Shown: positions 31,085 to 39,415 of the stretch, in pieces | Layout: each line of letters starts with the position of its first letter | Position numbering within the stretch: the stretch's first letter is position 1 | Assembly (NCBI GenBank): GCA_004565275.1 | Contig: SDOX01000002.1 | Coordinates: forward strand, 1,148,848-1,212,847 | Length of the DNA: 64,000 nt | Reading direction: 5' to 3' | Origin: Nannochloropsis salina CCMP1776 | Taxonomy: Eukaryota > Sar > Eustigmatophyceae > Eustigmatales > Monodopsidaceae | The notes under the pieces: model-generated | Database searches by the model: none | Told to the model about the DNA's origin: nothing | The model's input: the letters and a program-made list of their open reading frames with translations, nothing else | Made by a program: the position numbers and the translations under genes

Positions 31085-33148
31085 TCAATAAGCCCGAGCG
31101 AAAAGGGCGATGTGGGTGGCCGGTTCGCCGCTGTAAAAGCATTTCCGTGCCTGGACCCTGTCAGGGTCCGCGTTCAAGTCCAAGGGGTAGCAGCGAATCG
31201 TAGCTCGGCAATCTTCTTTGATGGCTGCCTCGTTCACAGCGTCATCTTTCCATGGGGCCAGGAAGAACCCAATGTCCTCCCGCCCTCCCTCTGCAAGCCG
31301 TTCTTTCATTTCCACGTACGCGTCTAACCGGTACGTGTGCGAGGCCACCCGTTTCTCAGCTTCTTCCAACAGGTAAGACTGGCAAGCTTCCAGCTCGTTT
31401 TGAATCACGTGCCCAAAGGTGTTCCCCGCCGGGATGGTCTCTTTGGCCCCCCCCGTGCGACGCGCCAAGGTCACGACCCCTGCCGCCGCGTCCCTAGGGC
31501 CTATTTCCAAGCGTATCGGCACCCCCTTCCGTTCCCACTCGAAATATTTGGCACCGGGCCGCATATTTGCGCGGTTGTCGACATGCACCCGTACGTTCTG
31601 GGTCCGCAGGGCCGATGCGACCGTGTTCATGAAAGCCGTGGTCCGGTCATCCTCCTCGCTCCCCGCCCCCTTTAAAATCGGGACGACCACCACCTGCACT
31701 GGCGCGACCGAGGGGGGCAGGACCAGGCCCTTGTCGTCGGAATGCGTCATCACCAAAGCACCGATCAGGCGCGTACTCACCCCCCAGGAGGTGGCCCATA
31801 CCAACTCCCGCGTCCCCTCCGCCGTCTGGAAATCCACGTCGAAGGCTCGGGCAAAGTTTTGCCCCAAGAAATGACTGGTACCGCTCTGCAACGCCCATCC
31901 GTTTTGCATCAAGGCTTCAATCGTGAAGGTCTCCTCCGCGCCCGCGAAACGCTCGCTGGCGCTTTTCACCCCCTTGACGACGGGCAGGGCCAGCATGTCC
32001 CTACACACGTTCCCATATAAATCCAACTGATCACGGGCGTACCCCACGGCCTCCTCCCGCGACGCGTGCGCGGTGTGTCCTTCCTGCCATAAGAACTCGG
32101 AGGACCGGAGGAAGGGCCGTGTCCGCAGCTCCCACCGGACCACGTTGGCCCATTGGTTGATCTTGAGGGGCAGGTCCCGATGGGACGTAATCCACTTGCC
32201 AAACATGTTCCAAATCATCGTCTCCGACGTCGGTCGCACGATCAGGGGTTCTTCGAGCTGGGCACTTGGGTCTGGGACAAGGCCAGGGCCGCCCGCTGGG
32301 TCCACACAAAGACGGTGGTGGGTGACGACCGCGCATTCTTTGGCAAAGCCTTCCACGTGCTCGGCTTCCTTGCTCAAGAAAGAGCGTGGGATAAAGAGGG
32401 GAAAGTAGGCGTTTTGAGCGCCGTTCGCTTTGATTCGTTTGTCAAGCTCGTCGCGCAAGGCGTCCCAGAGGGCCATGCCGTACGGCTTGATGACCATGCA
32501 CCCTTTCACCGGACTTTGGTCCACCAAATCCGCAGCGGCGATCACGTCCAGGTACCACTGCGAATAATTCTCGTCGCGCGGAGTAATGACCAGGGAGCTT
32601 CGATCCGCATGCTGCTTCATCACACCTTCCTCCTCGTCGGCGTCGCCTGCTGCGAGCTTTGTCTTCTGTTTGCCTCCATTCTTTGCGCCGTGTTTTTTCC
32701 CCCCGCCAGCCTTGGGTGGGTCGTAGGGCACGCCCGCTACGTCTTCAAACTGGGCTTTCAGGTCCAACAACTCGCTTATTAAGGGTTGAAGAGCTGTTTT
32801 GTCGGCTCCACCAGATTTCAAGCCTCGAATCTCGTCCCCTTTGCGCCCAATAGCTGCGCGGAGGGTTTCCAAGGCAGGGCTAGAGACCCCCGGGGTACTG
32901 CTGCTAAAGAGTCGGCTTCGGGCATGGCCTTTGATTCTTCTTCTGTCAGGGCGTGTAGAGGCAGAGAAAGGTGCACGCGAGTACGAGGAGAGGGAAGCAA
33001 AGGCTTGTGGAAGATAGTTCCGTAGGGCAGGAGAAGGACGCGGGGCGACCCAAGCCGCGAGGGGGGCCAGACGTCCTGTCAACAAAAGAATCATGCCAGC
33101 ACTGCCAAAGAGGAGACGGCGGCCACGCAGCAATGGCTGGGGCAGCAT
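31085..33148 (-). CDS. Prolyl-tRNA synthetase, organellar, with WHEP domain
   Basis: Class II aminoacyl-tRNA synthetase charging tRNA-Pro. Single exon, 687 residues. The N-terminus has a hydrophobic signal-like segment (GMILLLTGRLAPLAAWVAP) and a Ser/Arg-rich stretch, fitting plastid (possibly dual) targeting. A WHEP helix-hairpin (about 88-135, ETLRAAIGRKGDEIRGLKSG) follows. Such domains are common on eukaryotic cytosolic synthetases and odd on an organellar form. The catalytic core holds IVRPTSETMIWNMFGKWI, motif 2 NVVRWELRTRPFLRSSEFLW with EGHTAHA, and motif 3 in SWGVSTRLIGALVMTH. The C-terminal domain ends KCFYSGEPATHIALFARAY as in eukaryote/archaea-type ProRS. Whether the same gene also serves the cytosol cannot be told from this window. 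Confidence 0.93.
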   Translation of the reverse strand: MLPQPLLRGRRLLFGSAGMILLLTGRLAPLAAWVAPRPSPALRNYLPQAFASLSSYSRAPFSASTRPDRRRIKGHARSRLFSSSTPGVSSPALETLRAAIGRKGDEIRGLKSGGADKTALQPLISELLDLKAQFEDVAGVPYDPPKAGGGKKHGAKNGGKQKTKLAAGDADEEEGVMKQHADRSSLVITPRDENYSQWYLDVIAAADLVDQSPVKGCMVIKPYGMALWDALRDELDKRIKANGAQNAYFPLFIPRSFLSKEAEHVEGFAKECAVVTHHRLCVDPAGGPGLVPDPSAQLEEPLIVRPTSETMIWNMFGKWITSHRDLPLKINQWANVVRWELRTRPFLRSSEFLWQEGHTAHASREEAVGYARDQLDLYGNVCRDMLALPVVKGVKSASERFAGAEETFTIEALMQNGWALQSGTSHFLGQNFARAFDVDFQTAEGTRELVWATSWGVSTRLIGALVMTHSDDKGLVLPPSVAPVQVVVVPILKGAGSEEDDRTTAFMNTVASALRTQNVRVHVDNRANMRPGAKYFEWERKGVPIRLEIGPRDAAAGVVTLARRTGGAKETIPAGNTFGHVIQNELEACQSYLLEEAEKRVASHTYRLDAYVEMKERLAEGGREDIGFFLAPWKDDAVNEAAIKEDCRATIRCYPLDLNADPDRVQARKCFYSGEPATHIALFARAY

Positions 33149-33271
33149 GCGTGGGTGGATGCACGCGGAAAAGGTAGTCCCTGTGAAAAGGAACAGGTTG
33201 TCACCCCAAGAGAAGCAAGGACGGACACAAGCGTGAGCGCTAGGAAAACTCGGTCATGCACGAGGGCTAGC

Positions 33272-33496
33272 ATGACTGACGGAGGCGAAGTAGCCCCTAT
33301 GAGAGACAATGTCAAATCAGCTGGTATTACAATATGCTTCTTCTATCTTTTAGTGCATTCATCCCTGCGATTTCTCCTGCGTTGTATTTCGTGGTGGAAG
33401 AATCGACTGAAGGGCTCTGACAGGGAGATATTCCATTTCATAGCTCGATTTGCCGCGGGCCGCACAATTACGCCATTTTCATCCAATGCAGTGTAA
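33272..33496 (+). CDS. Small hypothetical membrane ORF
   Basis: 74-residue ATG frame divergent from the ProRS gene. Residues 18-40 are hydrophobic (GITICFFYLLVHSSLRFLL), followed by a Trp/Lys-rich turn and FHFIARFAAGRT. No family recognised. It ends only 11 bp before the next candidate gene, so the two may belong to one transcript. Confidence 0.3.
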   Translation: MTDGGEVAPMRDNVKSAGITICFFYLLVHSSLRFLLRCISWWKNRLKGSDREIFHFIARFAAGRTITPFSSNAV

Positions 33497-33507
33497 AAAA
33501 TTATAGC

Positions 33508-33809
33508 ATGTCATCCATTGAAGTTGGTCAAAAAGCCCATCAGCATGCCCAGCTAGTTTGTAGTTGGGAGGTTAGGAGGGTCATGAAGCTCACGACTACC
33601 GCTTTCCCGCGACACTTATCCTTCATTCAGCATCTGATTCGCCTATTGCACGATAGAACTAAGGCATGTTTATTCAAAATGGATGCGAAACGACGCCTAA
33701 GGCACCGGAAAGCCGGTATGTCTTGCTAAAGGTGTCGTTCATTTCCCCCCCTCCCGTGAACGCTGACGCCACGGTTTCAGTGCTCGTTCGCGCCGGAATC
33801 CTTCAGTGA
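33508..33809 (+). CDS. Tentative two-exon small basic protein
   Basis: Exon 1 (33508-33715) ends in phase 1 at a GTATGT donor. After a 65-bp intron with a pyrimidine tract and GGTTTCAG, exon 2 (33781-33809) adds nine residues and a stop, for 78 residues in all. The product is basic and helical (FPRHLSFIQHLIRLLHDR, MDAKRRLRHRKA). Not recognised. Support is the matching phase, the good splice sites and an intron size like those inferred elsewhere in the window. Confidence 0.35.
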
Positions 33810-34349
33810 CTGAACTTACGCATTGTTTAGACCAATTTGTTTTTAATACCGCAATATCTTTTGCCTTAAAACTTCACATGCTACTTTTGAACAACGTTCC
33901 GCATCATGCTGGATTTTTTGGAAGCTGTTGGAAGGTCTGTGCGCGTAAATGGTATCCAACGTGTCTTCATGACTCTGAGTCGGATGGGCCGTCCGTGACC
34001 TGGGTGCTGACGGCTCTGGTGATTGGAATAAAGAGTTCAGCTGATGACAAAATGCTTAAACACTTTCTACAGCCTATCTCGAAGCCATTGGCCATTCCGC
34101 ACTCTTCTCCAGTGTGTGTTTCAGCAAGTGGAAACTTTGCTCGCAAACAATGGGCCACTTCCTTTCTTTTTTTTGTTTTGATGTCTACCCTCTCCTCCTT
34201 CCGTTTCCACGTGGGTGGATGCCACCACTCTTCATTACAAGGTTGCCAAAATGGTTTGAAGGTGCAAAAAGGATATTGTTGCAAGCACTGGGGGAAGGTC
34301 ATGCGTCGAGTAACACCCCTCACGTGCGAGGTGCCTCGGTTGCACCGCA
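33810..34349. other. Intergenic, no gene recognised
   Basis: A long plus-strand frame (to 34399) crosses the tRNA relic and has no ATG near its start, so I treat it as chance. Confidence 0.5.
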
Positions 34350-34417
34350 TTTCGAACCCAGGATGTGAGACACAATTGAGCTTAAGTCAATCCCCTTAAC
34401 CACTCGGGCATGCTTGC
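34350..34417 (-). pseudogene. tRNA-Leu(TAA) relic lacking its 3' end
   Basis: Reading the minus strand from 34417: A-box TGCCCGAGTGG, a D-stem CCC/GGG, and an anticodon stem ATTGA/TCAAT around loop CTTAAGC (anticodon TAA). A long variable arm TGTG-TCT-CACA, as in type II tRNAs, then CTGGG and TTCGAA of the T-arm follow. The T-stem 3' strand and acceptor 3' strand are absent: the sequence changes right after TTCGAA, and GCAAGCA at the 5' end finds no partner. A 3'-truncated copy or a tRNA-derived element; not a working tRNA as it stands. Confidence 0.6.
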
Positions 34418-35518
34418 AGCTTCAACTCAATGAGTCGTACCTATGCATTTATCAAATCGTCTATCGATTAGTACGACGTTTTGTGCCAGAAGCTGTCTTG
34501 TGAGCCACTTCTGCACTTGTAAGACAGGTCGTAGAGGTTGATGATGCGCGAGGCGCACAAACAGTATAAGTATCTCTCGTACAGCGTACGAAATCGGGCT
34601 TTCCACATTTTTTGCTGGTTTAGAGCTTGTGCTTGCTTCTCTTAAAATTTCCTATCCATCTCCCTCGACGAATCCCACTCTTCACTTTTCTCAGGGCTAC
34701 TAAGTCTCATTAAATTACATTTTAGGGGTTGGAATCATTTTATAAAAAAAGAAAAAATCACAATCGTAATAGTATGCTTAGCGAAGTCCCGCGCATAGAA
34801 GATGCTTGATTACAACAGGCCTATGGATGCTCAGGTTGTGATTTTGAAATAAGCGTCCAAAAACATATTAAAAAAATAGAATCCATCTTCCTGGTCCAAA
34901 ACTATATTGGAATCCAATATAACATGTGTTCCAAAAAATGCTACAGTTTGAAATCTTTGAGAAAACATGGATAACAGCTTCTTTTCTTTGAAAAATTGTA
35001 CGTTCTACCATTTTGTATGAAATGAAGCGAGGAAGGAATGTTTGGCTTCAGCTGTATTTACATTAACACCGAAGGAGAGGAAGCTACTCGACCGACTTCT
35101 GCGTGGCCGTAGCCAACAACACGATATATTGCAGTAAAGTATTAGTGGACGATTCACCAACAACAGAAAGCGGTCGAAGATAAGACTGAAAGTTTCAGAG
35201 AAATAAGCTAAGATTTCTTACTTCGTCCTCAGCCTGTTCGTGCGTCAGCACTCTATCCCTCAGCTTGCTTTATTGTAATAATATTTTCAAGAAAAGAGGA
35301 ACAATTTGTCTTACGAATGGACATGTACCTTAATTTGTAACCTCGTACAACTTTTCCACGCGTAGGTCTTTACTCTTTCCATCCTATCGGACCGTAGACT
35401 CGACAGGACACAGGAGCACCCATGACTGTCCATCACAAGTAGCATATCCGTCCCAATAAACATAAAAACCACGCGCACACACAACACTCAAACATCTCCA
35501 TTGACAGATTGCCTCCTT
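34418..35518. other. AT-rich gene-poor block
   Basis: About 1.1 kb clearly richer in A/T than anywhere else in the window, with no ORF of note on either strand and no RNA gene I recognise. Confidence 0.7.
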
Positions 35519-36295
35519 CTATCTGGAAAGGGGGGGAAAGCAGCTGCCGGTTCCCCCCAAAAAGGCGAGGGCCTTTTTTTTTGTTCTTGCTTGCGGTGCG
35601 TCCACGTCATTCTTTCTCCAAAAGCACCTGCTGCCACGTTTTAAGATCTTGCCGGGATCGAGGCCATTTCGGCCGTGCGCCTCCTTTTCCGTCCCATGCG
35701 GGTGCACCCTTCCTTTCTTTTCTGCTAAAGTAAGGCGTACGAGACCGTGTGGAGGCAGGGTGCGACACGATCCGGCGTGTTTTTGCGTTGGCGGCGTCGA
35801 GGCCCCCGGAAGCTCTTTGCGAGTGCGTGGTCCTTTTCCCCGCCGCCTGCTGATCTTCCCAGAACGGAATAAAATTGCACCGCGTTCTTTTGGGATCGAG
35901 AATGCGATTTTATGTCGACGTGAAAACATCACTACATTTTTGCCCCTTCTCTGTGCAGAGCATGACCATTGTTTCGGTGCATAGTGCGCTTTGTACTTTC
36001 CGCCCGTCGTGCAGATGGCCTTGACGCGAGGACAAGCTTGCAAGTTGTTGGTTGCCTTTGTGGCTCGGATGTAGGGTTGTTCGAGACCTTTGCGAGGCAT
36101 GCCTTCTCGTTCGCATTCGATTAAGAGTGACCATGTCAGTCGAAGGCCCACTAGTAACTCATCGGCCTCTCCTGTCTCCCGCTCTTGGGCACGTGCTGCT
36201 TGCGTACATAAACGAGAAGGCGAGCGTACCCACGCACAGGGACTTCTCTCGCGGGCCACGCCTAGTACTCGGTGCTTACACCCGTCACCTATCAT
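35519..36295 (-). CDS. Hypothetical basic ORF, unsupported by homology
   Basis: 258-residue ATG frame, rich in Arg/Lys/Gly, with no domain I recognise. It is long for chance, yet frames on the other strand over the same bases are also open (35649-35984, 36090-36473), which argues for stop-poor composition. Listed so it is not lost. Confidence 0.22.
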   Translation of the reverse strand: MIGDGCKHRVLGVARERSPCAWVRSPSRLCTQAARAQERETGEADELLVGLRLTWSLLIECEREGMPRKGLEQPYIRATKATNNLQACPRVKAICTTGGKYKAHYAPKQWSCSAQRRGKNVVMFSRRHKIAFSIPKERGAILFRSGKISRRRGKGPRTRKELPGASTPPTQKHAGSCRTLPPHGLVRLTLAEKKGRVHPHGTEKEAHGRNGLDPGKILKRGSRCFWRKNDVDAPQARTKKKALAFLGGTGSCFPPLSR

Positions 36296-36688
36296 CTTTT
36301 ACTTGGTTGTCAACTGTGTGCATGCGCGTGCACCCCCTGCCTCTGCTCTTCCTTATTGCCTTGGGTGTTATAAGCAGGTGTGCCGTCTCGTACTCCTTTG
36401 TGTCGTAACACTCCCGTCGAGCCCCTCACGCGTTTACACCGTTGCGTGGGACTTTGTTGTCCGTGAACCATGACCATTCTCACAAGTCCTGATCACACCA
36501 AAGCGCCCTGTGCCCGTGGTCCTGTCAGTGCGCCCTACACCCGGCGCTTGCCCTCTCTCGTCTGCCTATATGGAAAGTCTCTACAGATGCACTGACCCTT
36601 CTTTTCCCTCCCCCGCACCTTCCCTCACAGCACGCAAGCCTCCACGCTTTCTTCCTTTACCTCTTCCACCGTCGCGTCCTCGAGTAGC
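36296..36688. other. Upstream region of GAPN
   Basis: Pyrimidine-rich leader-like sequence ahead of the GAPN start codon; presumed promoter and 5' UTR. Confidence 0.5.
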
Positions 36689-38305
36689 ATGGCCGCCGTT
36701 CCTGCTGCCAACCAAGCTGGGCTTCTGCTCAAGGTCCAGGAGGCTATCAAAGCCGGGCTTCCGGACAAAGCCCTTGCCGACACGGTCAAATCCGAAGTTT
36801 CCCACGCGATGGGCGCCGATTCCGAGCCAGATTCCCTCAAGGAAATGCACGACGGGATCGTCTACAAATTCTTGGTGAACGGGGAGTGGAGGAAGTCCAC
36901 CTCGGGTCGCACCATCTCCAACTTGACGCCCTACGACGAGACCATCTGCTATGAGGTCCAAGCCTGTACGCGGGAGGAGATCGACGAGGCCTACGCCACT
37001 GCCCATGCCGCCCAACGTGTCTGGGCGAAAACCCCCATTTGGAAACGGGCCGAGCTCCTGCACAAGGCGGCCACAGTCCTGCGTCAGTACGCGGCGTTGA
37101 TTGCCACGCCTGTCCTTCGGGAGGTGGGGAAAAACCGAAAATCCGCCTACGACGAGGTGGTGCGCACCGCGGAATTGTTGGATTTCGCCGCGGAGGAAGG
37201 GGTCCGAATCAATGGGGAGGTCATGTCCTCGGACGCCTGGGTAGGGCAAAAACGCAACAAGCTCGCCATTGTGGAACGCGTCCCTGTGGGCGTCGTCCTG
37301 TGCATTCCCCCTTTCAACTACCCCATCAACCTTTGCGGCTCCAAGATCGGCCCGGCGCTGATTGCTGGTAACGCGGTAGTGGTCAAGACCCCGACTCAGG
37401 GGGCTGTCTCCACCTTGCATTTAGGTGCGGCCTTCAAGATCGCGGGTGCCCCCCCTGGACTGGTGAACGTGGTGACGGGAAAAGGCTCCGAGATCGGAGA
37501 CTACCTGGTGCAGCACCCGGGAGCCAACCTCATCTCTTTCACGGGCGGGGCCACGGGCATTGACGTGTCCAAAAAAGCGGGCATGGTGCCCTTACAGATG
37601 GAATTGGGGGGGAAGGACGCTTGCATTGTCTTGCCCGATGCGGACTTGGAATTGGCCTCGACGGCCATCGTCAAGGGCGGATTTTCCTATTCGGGCCAGC
37701 GGTGCACGGCCGTGAAGATTGTCTTTGCGACGGCGGAGATTGCGGACGCCTTGTTGGAGAAAGTGTTGGCCAAATTGGCGAAATTGACCATTGGGCATCC
37801 CGAGGAGAATGCGGACATCACGGCGGTCATCAACAAGAAGAGCGCCGACTACATCGAAAGCCTGGTCATGGACGCCGAGAGCAAAGGCGCCACGTTGACT
37901 ACGCCGTACAAGCGCGTCGGGAACCTGATCCATCCCTTGATCATCGACCACGTAAAGGAGAACATGAAGCTCCACTGGGAAGAACCTTTTGGCCCCGTCC
38001 TCCCCTTTGTCCGCGTGGGCGACGCGGCTGAGGCGGTGACCTTGGCGAACAAGTCCTCCATGGGCCTGCAAGGCTGCGTTTTCACCCAGGACATCAATCG
38101 TGCCATCCTCGTAGCCAACGAGCTGGCGGCCGGAACGATTCAAATCAACGGTCCTCCCGCCCGCGGGCCTGACCACTTCCCCTTCACGGGCTTCAAGGAC
38201 TCTGGCATCGGGGCGCAAGGGATCAAGTACAGCATTGAGAGCATGAGCAAAGTGAAAAGTTTCGTCATCAACCTGCCCGAAGCGGCCCATCCTCAAGGCC
38301 ATTAA
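36689..38305 (+). CDS. GAPN: Non-phosphorylating NADP-glyceraldehyde-3-phosphate dehydrogenase
   Basis: Cytosolic ALDH-family enzyme that oxidises glyceraldehyde-3-phosphate straight to 3-phosphoglycerate, making NADPH and skipping an ATP step. One exon, 538 residues. About 45 extra residues sit at the N-terminus before the usual start of homology, near FLVNGEWRKSTSGRTISN. Diagnostic features: IPPFNYPINLCGSKIGPALI, QMELGGKDACIVLPDA with the general-base Glu (about 305), GQRCTAVK with the catalytic Cys (about 338), and the GAPN-specific end NGPPARGPDHFPF followed by GIKYSIESM. No organelle presequence is evident. Start ATG sits after a pyrimidine-rich leader. Confidence 0.95.
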   Translation: MAAVPAANQAGLLLKVQEAIKAGLPDKALADTVKSEVSHAMGADSEPDSLKEMHDGIVYKFLVNGEWRKSTSGRTISNLTPYDETICYEVQACTREEIDEAYATAHAAQRVWAKTPIWKRAELLHKAATVLRQYAALIATPVLREVGKNRKSAYDEVVRTAELLDFAAEEGVRINGEVMSSDAWVGQKRNKLAIVERVPVGVVLCIPPFNYPINLCGSKIGPALIAGNAVVVKTPTQGAVSTLHLGAAFKIAGAPPGLVNVVTGKGSEIGDYLVQHPGANLISFTGGATGIDVSKKAGMVPLQMELGGKDACIVLPDADLELASTAIVKGGFSYSGQRCTAVKIVFATAEIADALLEKVLAKLAKLTIGHPEENADITAVINKKSADYIESLVMDAESKGATLTTPYKRVGNLIHPLIIDHVKENMKLHWEEPFGPVLPFVRVGDAAEAVTLANKSSMGLQGCVFTQDINRAILVANELAAGTIQINGPPARGPDHFPFTGFKDSGIGAQGIKYSIESMSKVKSFVINLPEAAHPQGH

Positions 38306-39415
38306 TTCAACTGAAATTGTAGGGAAATGCATGCGCCCTGTAGGTATTAGTCCTCTTGTCAGATCGAAGGAGGGACAGATGTACGATTTGAAACTGATTT
38401 ATTTGCGTCTGCGTGCAAGTAGGGGAAGGGATGGGAGTGACCCGGCTTAGGAGAGAAACGTCGTGGCTGTGGTCTTACGGACACCTTCTCAAGCGGCAGG
38501 TGCACACGGGTTTGAAGTGGAGGAATTGGGCAACAGCGGACAATGTGGGTTGCAAATGTGGAGCTTTGACGTGACGGAGGAAGGCACACTTTAGTAGAAA
38601 GGAAGGGTGAAAGAATACAAACATATATACATAAATAAGGAGGGCATAGATGGAGGCTAATATATTATGTGTCGCACTCTGCGCTCGGTGTACTCAGTGC
38701 ATTTCGGGAAAGCCTCCTTCATCCTCAGAATCACATGGGGAGGAGTAGCATAGGAGGAGGACTCGTGATGCCTGGCGGCAGGAATAGCGGGAGGAATGAT
38801 ACCCGACAAAACACACCTTTCACGAAAAAAATTAAAAATTGACGAAGGCCAACGCAATAACGAAGGCCAACGCAATACGTTTTGGACGAATTTGAACTGT
38901 ATTTATCTTCCATTCGCGCGACTGAACCGTTTTGTCACTGAGTATGAGATTTGCCCGCTGGCACTGCCCATCTCCATACTCGGGCGCGACATCCAGGACC
39001 CAGTCAATTCCCTCATTTCCATGGCACCAAAGCGTGTGCCAATGCATGTGACTCCGCGGTTACTTTCCTCTCAGTCCTTCCACATACATGCCTGACCTTT
39101 CTACCCTCCGACCTGACCAGGCGGTTTCTCGGGCGTACCCACCGGATACAGACCCTGGCCAGGGCAGATTCTCCTCAACGATACTTTGCCCGCCTGGCAT
39201 CCTTGCCGATTTCCTACCCTTCTCACAATTCTGAAAAGGATGCCCCCAGTTCCCATGACCGCTAACAAAAAGCCTTTTCCGTGGCGTCTCCGGTCCACAT
39301 TTCTCTTCACATTTTCGCCCATGTACACCACATTTTCACACCCACATGCCGAACCATCCTCGCTATCACCTGCATATCGCCCTTTCTTCTATCTAGCTTC
39401 TGTCCCTATAAACCT
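38306..39415. other. Convergent 3' intergenic region
   Basis: 1.1 kb between the stops of GAPN and the kinase. Only short featureless frames and one small tandem repeat (38842-38877) seen. Confidence 0.6.
38842..38877. repeat. 18-bp direct tandem duplication
   Basis: Two adjacent copies of ACGAAGGCCAACGCAATA, perfect. Confidence 0.9.

Noticed and set aside
33323-33354. GTATTA...TTTTAG inside the small ORF at 33272-33496
   Set aside because: Thirty bases is too short for a spliceosomal intron here.
33806-34399. 197-codon plus-strand ORF
   Set aside because: Starts without an ATG nearby, crosses the tRNA-Leu relic and has no recognisable segment.
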